Shown: positions 23,490 to 29,888 of the stretch, in pieces | Position numbering within the stretch: position 1 is the stretch's first letter | Layout of the letters: every line of letters begins with the position of its first letter | Source of the DNA: a virus | Direction: 5' to 3' (one strand) | DNA: 37,370 bases | IMG/VR virus record: IMGVR_UViG_3300044614_002690 | Coordinates: 1-37,370 of that record | Notes under the pieces: generated by a model | What the model was told of the DNA's origin: nothing | Database searches by the model: none | Seen by the model: the letters and a program-made list of their open reading frames with translations, nothing else | Position numbers and translations under genes: made by a program

Positions 23490-25762
23490 TGGATGACGCT
23501 CCACACACGCCGGAGCTTCCGCTCTTGATTGATCCAGCGCCGCCGACCGCGCGGCCCGCAGTCGCGGCTCGCGCGGTCGCGTTGTCGGTCGGGAAAGCGC
23601 CTTCTTTTGCCGCGCCTCGGTCGTTGCTGGGGTGGCTGGTCAACGACATTCTCCGCCCGGCTTTTCGCCCGATCCGCGCCGCGATGAACGTGTGGCGCTG
23701 GGCAGATCGCAACGTGGTGCTTGATGGCCGCGGCACCGGCCGGCCTGGTAATTTTGATTCTTACAAAACGCCGTGGACGCGCGCTCTCCAGGAGACGCTG
23801 ACCGATTCGCGCTTCGACGAGTATCACGCGATCAAGTCCTCTCGTGGTGGCTTCACCGAGGGCGCGCTCAACTGCATCCGCTACATGCCCGAGCATGCGC
23901 CCGGCCCGGTGCTTTTCGCGATTCATTCGGCGAAGCAGGGCGTGGCGACGAACAAAAATCGCCTCATCTCCACGCTGCGAGACGCAATCGAGGAGCCCGG
24001 CGTAGACCGCCGCCAGGACGTGACCGGCGCCATGATCCGCCTCCTAAACATGGTGATCAAAATCACCGGATCGCACACAGAGGAAGCGTTTCGCTCCGAC
24101 GGTTATCGGCTGGTGATCGGAGACGAGATCGAAGTGGTCGACGAGATTGAGGACAGCGGCTCGCTCCACAACCTCATGCGCTCGCGCAAGCGAGGCATCC
24201 CCGACGCCAAGCTCCTCACGATGTCGAAGCCGAAGCGCTGGTGCTCGTCGCATCATCGTGAAGTGGTGTCCGGCACGCTCGACGCCTTTCTCGTCCCGTG
24301 CCCGTGCTGTGGAGTCTTCCAGGAGCTCACGCTCGACGGGAAAAGCCCGACGCACTACCTGCGTATTGAAAAACCACTACGCCCGGGCCTGCCTCCTCTC
24401 TCGCCTCCGCTCGCCGTCAAGACCACGCCGCCGCTGGGGCGCCTAGTGTATCAGCATTGCACCGACCTAACTGGCGCGTGGGATTGGGAGCGCGTGCTAC
24501 GTGAGGCCTATTACCAGTGCATCTCGGGCTGTCGTTTCACGGGCGAGGAGCAGCTCGACGCCTCGCATGCTTGGATTTTTCCCGGCGATGACGAGCCCAC
24601 CACGCGAGTGCGCACCGAACTTTTGGCCGGAAAAAAACTGCGCGCGAAGTGGGCTATGGCAAACGCCGGCCGCTGGCTCGCGACCAATCCTCGCCCGATT
24701 CCGCGCCAGCGCAGCGCCCACTTTTCAGACCTGCACTGCCTTGATGACGACATGACGCTCGGACATGTCGCGCTGATTTTTGCAAAGGCATCTTCCGATC
24801 CTGCGGCGCTCGCGACGGCGATGAACGAGCATATGGGGTTACCTGTTAAAGAGACGGTAGTCGGCGCGCTTGACGGCGATCTCCTCGACCTCCTGCGCGC
24901 GCCCTACCGAGCCGGCGAGTTCCCGTGGGTGCCCGATGCGATCTACGTCGGCGGCGATACTCAAGACGCCCTCCAAAAAGCGGTTGTCATCGGCGTGCGC
25001 CTCGACGGGCCCGATTACGAGATCGCTGTATCCGATTGGCACTACATCCAAACCGCCGAGGACATGGATGCGCTGCTAGATCACGCGCACCCCCTGCCGC
25101 CCCCGCTGGCGGCTCTGCCCGCCGGGCAACTGACGCCACCTTCGGAAATGACCCCTACGCTGGCGTTCGTCGATGCTGCCGGCCATCGCACCGATTTCGT
25201 TTATGACCAAAATTTGAAAAATCCACGCATCCTCCCCTGCTACGGCCGCGAACAAAAAGGCCTCAAGCAAATCGTGTGGCGCACGCGCATCCCGCACCAA
25301 GACCGTGAAATCGACATCTACCACGTAGCTGACGAAAAACTGAAGCACCGGATATACACGGGGATGATCGGCAAAGCGCGAGAGATCCTCACCGCGTGGG
25401 CTGCGCGACATAGCCACGACTTGAAACGTTGCAACATCGGCGACCGCGGCAAGGCGCTCTCGGTGCTCGGTTTGCCTGGTCGCCTCTACCTGCCCGGCCT
25501 GCCTCGCCGTGACGAAAGCCAAGCTGAGTTTGATCGGCGTTTTGAAGAATTGCGCGGCGAACTCACGGCTGAAATTGCCGACGAAACGGGGAAGTGGACG
25601 CGTCTGCCCGGACGAAAAAACGATTTTGGCGACGCGCTAAAATATGCAGTGGCGGCGTTCGACTACCTGCGTCCAGACCTCGAGGCGGAGCGCGCAGTGA
25701 GAAAGTCGACTCTGCCCGCGCCGTCGATGGACGCGGCAGGCCGCATCCATCGGCAGAATTGA
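23489..25762 (+). CDS. terL: Terminase large subunit, GpA family
   Basis: 757 aa. Walker A-like KSSRGGFTEG lies near residue 117, as in lambda gpA; Walker B VIGDEIE is near 210; a Cys pair CPCC near 271 with CISGC near 340 matches the zinc site of the family; RNase H-type nuclease acidic residues are in GGDTQD (about 488), VDAAGH (about 560) and NDFGDALKYA (about 711). GpA terminases cut specific cos sites, so the phage should have cohesive ends. The stop TGA is part of the TTGACACCG leader of the next gene. Confidence 0.92.
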   Translation: MDDAPHTPELPLLIDPAPPTARPAVAARAVALSVGKAPSFAAPRSLLGWLVNDILRPAFRPIRAAMNVWRWADRNVVLDGRGTGRPGNFDSYKTPWTRALQETLTDSRFDEYHAIKSSRGGFTEGALNCIRYMPEHAPGPVLFAIHSAKQGVATNKNRLISTLRDAIEEPGVDRRQDVTGAMIRLLNMVIKITGSHTEEAFRSDGYRLVIGDEIEVVDEIEDSGSLHNLMRSRKRGIPDAKLLTMSKPKRWCSSHHREVVSGTLDAFLVPCPCCGVFQELTLDGKSPTHYLRIEKPLRPGLPPLSPPLAVKTTPPLGRLVYQHCTDLTGAWDWERVLREAYYQCISGCRFTGEEQLDASHAWIFPGDDEPTTRVRTELLAGKKLRAKWAMANAGRWLATNPRPIPRQRSAHFSDLHCLDDDMTLGHVALIFAKASSDPAALATAMNEHMGLPVKETVVGALDGDLLDLLRAPYRAGEFPWVPDAIYVGGDTQDALQKAVVIGVRLDGPDYEIAVSDWHYIQTAEDMDALLDHAHPLPPPLAALPAGQLTPPSEMTPTLAFVDAAGHRTDFVYDQNLKNPRILPCYGREQKGLKQIVWRTRIPHQDREIDIYHVADEKLKHRIYTGMIGKAREILTAWAARHSHDLKRCNIGDRGKALSVLGLPGRLYLPGLPRRDESQAEFDRRFEELRGELTAEIADETGKWTRLPGRKNDFGDALKYAVAAFDYLRPDLEAERAVRKSTLPAPSMDAAGRIHRQN

Positions 25763-25790
25763 CACCGCCTCTACGGTGTCATGAGCACGA
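25759..25790 (+). repeat. TTGACACCG hairpin leader, copy A (left flank of cassette island)
   Basis: TTGACACCG, six bases, CGGTGTC, then ATGAGCAC. Arms GACACCG (25761-25767) and CGGTGTC (25774-25780) pair perfectly and end at the ATG. Copy B at 30262-30293 differs only in the loop (and just outside). The two copies bracket the cassette array as near-identical direct repeats. Confidence 0.8.
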
Positions 25791-25951
25791 AAACCACACG
25801 CCCTCCCCGGCGCGCCGCTGCGCGCATTGCTGGCACACGCAACCGTGCAGTTGAGGCTGGGCAAGAGTATCGGTTAGACGACGAGAAACGGCGCGCTAAC
25901 GTAAGGCTCCCGCCAAAACAAAAACGCGCCGCGCCCCGAAATTGGGCCTAG
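25781..25951 (+). CDS. Small basic protein, unknown (56 aa)
   Basis: 56 aa, very basic with many Arg/Ala (starts MSTKTTRPPRRAAARIAGTR) and no membrane segment. It directly follows terL behind a hairpin leader ending at its ATG. The C-terminal codons run through a CGCTAAC box (25894-25900) in the same frame (A-N-V) in which later cassette genes cross their boxes. It may be a genuine small head or packaging protein or a product truncated by cassette insertion. Confidence 0.5.
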   Translation: MSTKTTRPPRRAAARIAGTRNRAVEAGQEYRLDDEKRRANVRLPPKQKRAAPRNWA

Positions 25952-25964
25952 TGCATGGTTCAGA
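25894..25964. other. Degenerate attC-like site (weak)
   Basis: CGCTAAC at 25894-25900 and GTTCAGA at 25958-25964 have the outer-box layout and spacing of the clear sites downstream, but the internal arms pair poorly. It could be a decayed first site of the array. Confidence 0.25.
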
Positions 25965-26047
25965 TCCGGGGCTCGATGAAAAGCTGATGCACCTCAAGGG
26001 CTGCGCCGCGAGGATCTGACGCCCGAGGGCCACGCATCACTAGCTTT
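25965..26047 (+). pseudogene. Decayed cassette with ORF remnant
   Basis: No intact gene. A frame ending at TGA 26061 reads LRREDLTPEGHASLALLNTKV after a likely frameshift near 26005, and the other frame reads GLDEKLMHLKG just before; joined, they look like one short coding sequence. Inverted repeats TCAGATCC/GGATCTGA and CTAGTG/CACTAG span the segment, so a structured RNA is an alternative. Low confidence. Confidence 0.3.
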
Positions 26048-26141
26048 GCTGAACACCAAGGTGTGACACAGCCCGACACCAGCGGCGCCGATGCTGCCGG
26101 ACGGTGCTAGCAGGGCTGTTGTCACTAGCGACTGGTTAGCC
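26048..26141. other. attC-like site 1
   Basis: Outer boxes GCTGAAC (26048) and GTTAGCC (26135-26141). Inner arms GTGACA-CAGCCC and GGGCTGTTGTCAC pair over 12 bp with one extra base in the right arm, like the extrahelical base of integron attC sites. The next gene starts 8 bp after GTTAGCC. Confidence 0.65.
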
Positions 26142-26148
26142 CTTTTTT

Positions 26149-26466
26149 ATGACCGACACACCTAAAACATCACGACTTATCGCGGCCATCGAAGATCGCG
26201 AGGGCGAACCCGTGGATTGGCGAACCGCGCCCGAAGAATGGGTGACGCTCGCCCGAGAACTGGAGCGCGAGAACGCCCATCTGCGGCGCGACAACGCGCG
26301 ACTGGAGGCCGCGCTGGAAGACCTGCGGCAGACGGTCGGCGGCTACTTGCACGGCGCTGACTGGAAGCACTGGCAGCAGTGCCATGCGAGCCGGTTCCAT
26401 TCTCCGGCTAACGCACAAGAGCAGACAACGGCGCGGACGGCTCCCGCCCAAAAACCGGAGGCTTAA
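26149..26466 (+). CDS. Cassette 1 protein, coiled coil
   Basis: 105 aa starting 8 bp after the GTTAGCC box. An acidic N-terminus (IAAIEDREGEPVDWRTAPEE) is followed by a coiled coil at residues 38-65 (LARELERENAHLRRDNARLE) and a short Trp-containing segment. The last 19 residues (from ANAQEQ) are encoded by attC-like site 2. Unknown function; length and coil suggest a small binding protein. Confidence 0.6.
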   Translation: MTDTPKTSRLIAAIEDREGEPVDWRTAPEEWVTLARELERENAHLRRDNARLEAALEDLRQTVGGYLHGADWKHWQQCHASRFHSPANAQEQTTARTAPAQKPEA

Positions 26467-26495
26467 ACGCCGTTGTCTGTCTCGCTTGGTTCTGT
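26406..26495. other. attC-like site 2
   Basis: Left box GGCTAAC (26406-26412). Perfect 12-bp inner arms CAGACAACGGCG (26422-26433) and CGCCGTTGTCTG (26468-26479) enclose a 34-base loop. The right box GTTCTGT (26489-26495) keeps only GTT. Confidence 0.6.
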
Positions 26496-26512
26496 CGTCG
26501 TGCCTAAATCTT

Positions 26513-26609
26513 TCGGAAAACTATTTTCCGATTTAGTGTTGACTATCGGAAAATAAGATTCCAGCTTAGTCATATCGAAGGGCCAGTAACCCGACGAATC
26601 CAAAACCAA
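26513..26609 (+). promoter_or_regulatory. Cassette 2 promoter with two operators
   Basis: Operator 1: TCGGAAAA-CTA-TTTTCCGA (26513-26531), a perfect palindrome. Then -35 TTGACT (26539-26544). Operator 2: imperfect, GGAA...TTCC centred at 26555 in the -35/-10 spacer. A shared leader starts CATATCGAAGGGC (26571). The TTGACT-to-ATG distance is 71 bp, the same as in the cassette 6 promoter. The HTH gene at the end of the cassette is the expected repressor. Confidence 0.75.
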
Positions 26610-26813
26610 ATGACCTCCACCACCATCAGCACCAAGTCCAAGATCGAAGCCTTCAAAAAGTCCCATCCTGTCGGCCAGTCCCGCAGCACCGGCAAATGGG
26701 GATTCGAGCGCGTGTGCGACTGCCTGAACCTCAACCGCTGCATCTACGACTCCAAGCGTGCCGCCGAGATGGCCCGCGCCGAAGCCGCCGCATGTGCCGC
26801 ATCCTGCGAATGA
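26610..26813 (+). CDS. Cassette 2 small protein (acr-like position)
   Basis: 67 aa, basic N-terminus and Ala-rich acidic tail, with CDCLNLNRCIYD in the middle (two Cys flanking). It is the first gene after the operator-bearing promoter and overlaps the downstream HTH gene by ATGA. Size and place match anti-CRISPR genes upstream of aca repressors, or toxins upstream of an HTH antitoxin; sequence alone shows no fold. Confidence 0.6.
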   Translation: MTSTTISTKSKIEAFKKSHPVGQSRSTGKWGFERVCDCLNLNRCIYDSKRAAEMARAEAAACAASCE

Positions 26814-27031
26814 GCTTCACCGACCAACTTCGCCCGCTCGTCGAAAAGGCAGGCGGGTCAACCCCGGCCGCCGCGATATGCGGCGTGACGCGGCAAACGG
26901 TCAACGGCTGGCTCCGTGGCGAACTTCCCAACCTCTCCACGCAAGCCGGTGCCTTGGTTCTTTTGCGCACCGCGAAAACCAAGCACGTCGTGGCACAAGC
27001 TCCGCGTAGAGCGTGCGACGCTCGAATATGA
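26810..27031 (+). CDS. Cassette 2 HTH regulator (Aca/antitoxin-like)
   Basis: 73 aa starting ATGAGCTTC, ATGA-coupled to the previous gene. The helix-turn-helix covers residues 17-40 (TPAAAICGVTRQTVNGWLRG). It most likely represses its own promoter at the CGGAA operators. After the stop at 27031 an overlapping frame stays open to 27134 (KLRVERATLEYERTFEAIPL...LANAEIRDAGGRS) and crosses attC site 3 in the A-N-A frame shared by other cassettes, suggesting a frameshift near 26990 has shortened the original protein. Confidence 0.65.
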   Translation: MSFTDQLRPLVEKAGGSTPAAAICGVTRQTVNGWLRGELPNLSTQAGALVLLRTAKTKHVVAQAPRRACDARI

Positions 27032-27094
27032 ACGCACGTTCGAGGCTATCCCGCTGCCACCGCTACAGGAAAACGGTGATGGGGAATACGTCTT

Positions 27095-27182
27095 GGCTAA
27101 CGCAGAGATCAGAGACGCGGGAGGACGGAGCTAGGCATCCCCCGTGACGTTCACCCGCGTTCTCTGCATCGTATGGTTAGCC
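27095..27182. other. attC-like site 3 (best example)
   Basis: GGCTAAC (27095-27101) and GTTAGCC (27176-27182) are exact complements. Inner arms CAGAGACGCGG (27110-27120) and CCGCGTTCTCTG (27155-27166) pair with one unpaired extra T in the right arm. The 34-base loop between is variable. This reproduces the R''-L''-loop-L'-R' plan of integron attC with its extrahelical base. Confidence 0.75.
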
Positions 27183-27195
27183 TCGTATTCACTTT

Positions 27196-27213
27196 CCTGC
27201 GACACGTCGCAGG
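27196..27213. promoter_or_regulatory. Palindrome upstream of cassette 3 gene
   Basis: CCTGCGAC-AC-GTCGCAGG, perfect 8-bp arms 14 bp after attC-like site 3. Possible operator, comparable to those in cassettes 2, 4 and 6, although this cassette has no HTH gene of its own. A second hairpin GCCGGGT/ACCCGGC lies at about 27268-27291. Confidence 0.4.
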
Positions 27214-27305
27214 CGCGTTCCCGCTACGGACTGAGTCCCGCCCCGCCGTGGCGTAAAACTAGGAGCCCCGCCGGGTGGGTGGCAAAACCCGGCAACTTCT
27301 CTCAA

Positions 27306-27950
27306 ATGGACCCAATACCCGAAACGATCCCAAAGTGGGATGATAACGGCGACCCGATCACGCTGGCAGCCGCCGCGCTTGATGCGCTAGAATGGCTGGA
27401 GTGGATGCGCAACTATCTCACCGCCGACAAGACGACGGAACTGGACCAAGTGCGAGCCAACCTCGGCCGATGCGCTTACAGGCTGCGCGAGCAAATCGAT
27501 TTGGCTAACGCGGAGACGAGGCGCGAGCGTAGCGGCATTGGCTCCGGCCCGTGGTTAGAGGAGTCCGGAAATAAATCGCACGATGTGCGAAGAAAAGTTT
27601 TGCGCAGTGTCGCACCGTGTGCGAATACTATCCCCGCAATGAAAACCTACACGATCAAAGCCCCCGGTAAATCCCTCGCCCTCCTCGGCCGCATCCTCTC
27701 CAACGGCACCTTCCGCAGCAACACCGGCCTGGCCATCGTGCTTTCCGGCGAGTGCGCCCGCCTCGGCCTCGACCCCAAGAAGATCGCCGCCAACCCCGAC
27801 GCGGCTCCGGTCGAAGTCCTCGGCAAGCTGGGCACCAACCCCGGTGGCGTGGTGATTGAAGAGCAGGGTAAGCCCGCCGCCTACGTGGCATGGGGCGAAA
27901 AAGCCGCCCTCGAAAACCGCACCCGCCAAGTAATGAAAAACGATCTCTAA
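27306..27950 (+). CDS. Cassette 3 acidic protein, open into the next cassette
   Basis: The cassette 3 product begins at ATG 27306 (MDPIPETIPKWDDNGDP) and is acidic and helical (LDALEWLEWMRNYLTADKTTELDQV). It crosses attC-like site 4 in the A-N-A frame, meets no stop codon, and continues through the cassette 4 operators into the separately promoted gene at 27639. Either the native stop was lost on cassette joining, giving a 214-aa fusion, or translation of the first part is rare. The native product is probably about 65-110 aa. Confidence 0.4.
   Translation: MDPIPETIPKWDDNGDPITLAAAALDALEWLEWMRNYLTADKTTELDQVRANLGRCAYRLREQIDLANAETRRERSGIGSGPWLEESGNKSHDVRRKVLRSVAPCANTIPAMKTYTIKAPGKSLALLGRILSNGTFRSNTGLAIVLSGECARLGLDPKKIAANPDAAPVEVLGKLGTNPGGVVIEEQGKPAAYVAWGEKAALENRTRQVMKNDL
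27503..27560. other. attC-like site 4 (short)
   Basis: GGCTAAC (27503-27509) and GTTAGAG (27554-27560). Right arm GCGGCATTGGCTCC carries the GCATTGGCT motif shared with sites 6 and 7; the left arm GGAGACGAGGCGC pairs with it imperfectly. At 58 bp it is near the lower limit known for attC sites. Confidence 0.5.
27576..27624 (+). promoter_or_regulatory. Cassette 4 operator pair
   Basis: Two perfect palindromes with the same arms: TCGCAC-GAT-GTGCGA (27576-27590) and TCGCAC-CGT-GTGCGA (27610-27624), centres 34 bp apart. A possible -35 TTGCGC (27600) lies between them, with an AATACT/TACTAT -10 just after the second. The downstream HTH gene at 28259 is the candidate repressor. Confidence 0.78.
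27639..27950 (+). CDS. Cassette 4 small protein A (acr-like position)
   Basis: 103 aa from ATG 27639, 14 bp after the second operator. The sequence has a short helical N-terminal half with LALLGRILSNGTFRSNTGLA and a beta C-terminal part (GGVVIEEQGKPAAYVAWGEK). It is the first gene of the three-gene cassette 4. I do not recognise the family. The size fits small phage inhibitors or toxins. Confidence 0.6.
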   Translation: MKTYTIKAPGKSLALLGRILSNGTFRSNTGLAIVLSGECARLGLDPKKIAANPDAAPVEVLGKLGTNPGGVVIEEQGKPAAYVAWGEKAALENRTRQVMKNDL

Positions 27951-27959
27951 TTTCCTGCC

Positions 27960-28262
27960 ATGAACATCATCGACCAAATCAACCGCCCCGCGCCAAAACA
28001 GTTCCGGATGCTCGCCCTTCAAGGCGAGGAAATGGACAACCAATCCACCGAAATCCTCGTGGAACTCCGCGATGGGAAAATCTACGAGTGCGACGACTTT
28101 GGTCGCGAAATCAAGGTGGCTGGCGAAAGCTCGATCAACGGATGGGGCGAGGCGCTCAACGGCCCCGCCTACGTGGTCGGCCCCGTGAGTGGCCCCGGTA
28201 AAACCTACGTGCCCAAACGCGAATGGGATCGCATTCTGGCCGGCAAGCACTCCCGCGCATGA
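27960..28262 (+). CDS. Cassette 4 small protein B
   Basis: 100 aa, acidic N-terminal half and beta-rich centre (TEILVELRDGKIYECDDFGR), with a glycine-rich loop GPAYVVGPVSGPGKTYVP. The gene is 9 bp after protein A and overlaps the HTH gene by ATGA. Unknown family; grouped with A as a candidate effector under the cassette repressor. Confidence 0.6.
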   Translation: MNIIDQINRPAPKQFRMLALQGEEMDNQSTEILVELRDGKIYECDDFGREIKVAGESSINGWGEALNGPAYVVGPVSGPGKTYVPKREWDRILAGKHSRA

Positions 28263-28489
28263 GCTTCGGCGACCGACTCCGAAAGGCCCGCGAAAAAGCG
28301 GGCCTGACTCAGGCGCAGGCCGCAACGCGGTGGGGCGTGAGCAAGCGCACGGTGGAGCACTGGGAGAAAGGTCAAAGGCTACCGCCTGCCGAGCGGGATG
28401 CGATCACGCGCGAGCGCCTCTTGGCTTCGCTTACTGAGCCCGCTTCGCCCGGCTCCTCTAACGTCAGCGGTGAGCCGCGCGGCGAATAA
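28259..28489 (+). CDS. Cassette 4 XRE-type HTH regulator
   Basis: 76 aa starting ATGAGCTTC. Clear XRE-family helix-turn-helix at residues 4-40 (RLRKAREKAGLTQAQAATRW, then VSKRTVEHWEKG). It should bind the paired TCGCAC/GTGCGA operators 0.65 kb upstream and repress the cassette. The last ten residues (SNVSGEPRGE) are encoded by attC-like site 5. Confidence 0.75.
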   Translation: MSFGDRLRKAREKAGLTQAQAATRWGVSKRTVEHWEKGQRLPPAERDAITRERLLASLTEPASPGSSNVSGEPRGE

Positions 28490-28561
28490 CTCTATGAAAA
28501 CACTTCTCACACAAGCCCCGAGCGACCAGCTGCCCGCGTTGGCTCCAGCGCCTTGTTGGGC
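28456..28561. other. attC-like site 5
   Basis: Boxes CTCTAAC (28456-28462) and GTTGGGC (28555-28561), the latter an exact match to the integron core consensus GTTRRRY. Inner arms GCGGTGAGCC-GCGCGG and CCGCGTTGGCTCCAGCGC pair with mismatches and one extra base in the right arm. The minus strand reads GCCCAACAAGGCGCTGGAGC, close to the classical attC left-hand consensus. Confidence 0.65.
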
Positions 28562-28565
28562 TCCG

Positions 28566-29181
28566 ATGGTTCGTCCTCGGGTGCTAATCGCCTGCGAATA
28601 CTCCGCCCGCGTCCGTGACGCCTTCCGGGCTGCGGGCTGCGGGCTGCGATGCCTGGAGCTGCGACCTCGAGCCGTGCGAAGGCGATCCGCAATGGCACAT
28701 CCGGGGCGACGTGCTGCCCGTGCTCGCGCAGGGCTGGGACTTGCTGATCGCGCACCCGCCATGCACTCACCTGGCGGTCAGCGGGGCGCGGCACTTCGCC
28801 ACAAAGCGGGCGGATGGGCGCCAGCAGGCGGGCATCGACTTCTTTCTGGCGCTGGCAAACGCTCCGGTGGCACGCTACGCCATCGAAAACCCGGTGTGCA
28901 TCATGTCGAGCGTCTGGCGCAAGCCAGACCAGACGATTCAGCCGTGGCAGTTCGGGCACGGCGAGACGAAGGCGACATGCCTATGGCTGCGCGGGCTCCC
29001 AAAGCTCACACCAACCAACATCGTGCCGGGGCGCGAGGCTCGCGTGCATCGTATGCCACCAAGCCCGACGCGCTGGAAAGAGCGGAGCCGCACGTTTGAG
29101 GGCATCGCCCGCGCTATGGCTACGCAATGGGCTCCGATTCTTCTGCCTAACGCCTCGGATGAGCCGATGCGCAGCCCCTGA
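28566..29181 (+). pseudogene. Cassette 5 DNA methyltransferase-like gene, frameshifted at a 7-bp repeat
   Basis: From ATG 28566 the frame reads MVRPRVLIACEYSARVRDAFRAAG, then switches: the continuation DAWSCDLEPCEGDPQWHI and WDLLIAHPPCTHL is in frame 28648-29181. The family is the phage cytosine methyltransferase-like protein (VLIACEFSG...IAHPPC...ENP...HRMPPSP). The break lies in three tandem GGGCTGC units (28627-28647); two units would restore AFRAAGCDAW. It is either a slippage-controlled ON/OFF gene or a pseudogene. It starts 5 bp after the GTTGGGC box and ends inside attC-like site 6. Confidence 0.8.
28627..28647. repeat. 7-bp tandem repeat GGGCTGC x3
   Basis: Three perfect copies. Seven is not a multiple of three, so gain or loss of one unit shifts the methyltransferase-like frame; two copies give an intact gene of about 202 aa. 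Confidence 0.92.
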
Positions 29182-29236
29182 CCCACGCCCGCCGGACGGA
29201 GCAGCCATGCGCATTGGCTCTGGCCGATTGTTCGAC
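29145..29236. other. attC-like site 6
   Basis: Boxes GCCTAAC (29145-29151, exact RYYYAAC) and GTTCGAC (29230-29236). Arms GAGCCGATGCGCA (29161-29173) and TGCGCATTGGCTC (29208-29220) pair over 13 bp with one mismatch. The minus strand ends GGCGTTAGGC, as classical attC sites do. Confidence 0.7.
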
Positions 29237-29255
29237 CTTCCGGCCAAAAGACATA

Positions 29256-29349
29256 CGAAAATAATTTCGCTTTTGGTGTTGACGATACGAAAAACATTTC
29301 GCATCGTCTGCATATCGAAGGGCAATCAAGCCCGAGACCAAAACACAAA
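29256..29349 (+). promoter_or_regulatory. Cassette 6 promoter with two operators
   Basis: Operator 1 CGAAA-ATAA-TTTCG (29256-29269) upstream of -35 TTGACG (29279-29284). Operator 2 CGAAA-AACA-TTTCG (29288-29301) in the spacer, extended by outer CGAT/ATCG. The CATATCGAAGGGC leader is shared with cassette 2, and TTGACG-to-ATG is 71 bp as there. Operator half-sites differ from cassette 2 (CGAAA against CGGAA). Confidence 0.75.
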
Positions 29350-29622
29350 ATGATCACCACCTACATCCTCGAAAATAACGTCTGGTCCTCCATCTCCGAT
29401 GCCGATTACGGGCGCGGAGAAAACAGCATCGCCAACCTCACCGAAGTCGGACGCGGCGCGATGGCCGCCCACTGGGGCAACGGAGACGACATGGACGAAC
29501 AGCTCGCCAGCATCGGCGGCGATGTGTCCCTCGAAGTCACTGAGCGCCACGAAAACGAAGTCATCGCCACGGCGCGCAGCGCCGACGGAAAGCACAGCGC
29601 CACCATCCGCGTCGCCCGCTAA
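29350..29622 (+). CDS. Cassette 6 small acidic protein (acr-like position)
   Basis: 90 aa, clearly acidic, with a helical middle (SIANLTEVGRGAMAAHWGNG) and a beta C-terminus (VSLEVTERHENEVIATARSA). It is the first gene after the operator-bearing promoter; its TAA overlaps the ATG of the HTH gene (TAATG). The family is not recognised. Acidic small proteins in this position are typical of DNA-mimic or anti-defence factors, but this is inference. Confidence 0.6.
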   Translation: MITTYILENNVWSSISDADYGRGENSIANLTEVGRGAMAAHWGNGDDMDEQLASIGGDVSLEVTERHENEVIATARSADGKHSATIRVAR

Positions 29623-29888
29623 TGAGCTTCGCAACCGAACTCGAAAAACACGTCGCGCGCCTCGGCATCGCCGAGAGCTGCGCGGCCCTCGACGTAACAC
29701 GGCGGACTCTCGAACAGTGGCGGGCGGGGCGCGAGCCGCGCCAAATCGTGCAGCGCGGAGCGCTGGTCATTCTTTCCGAGACGCGTCCGAAAACCAAGAA
29801 GGCCGCGCCCGGTGGGTCGAACGACCTCATCAGCCATGCGCGGACGGCTGACGAGAACCCTAATCCCCCGCGCAAATCTGGCAGCTAA
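29622..29888 (+). CDS. Cassette 6 HTH regulator (Aca/antitoxin-like)
   Basis: 88 aa starting ATGAGCTTC. The helix-turn-helix region at residues 12-38 (GIAESCAALDVTRRTLEQWR) is similar to that of the cassette 2 regulator (AAICGVTRQTVNGWLRGELP), so the two are likely paralogous repressors with diverged operators. The C-terminal 23 residues (SNDLISHARTADENP...) are encoded by attC-like site 7. Confidence 0.7.
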   Translation: MSFATELEKHVARLGIAESCAALDVTRRTLEQWRAGREPRQIVQRGALVILSETRPKTKKAAPGGSNDLISHARTADENPNPPRKSGS

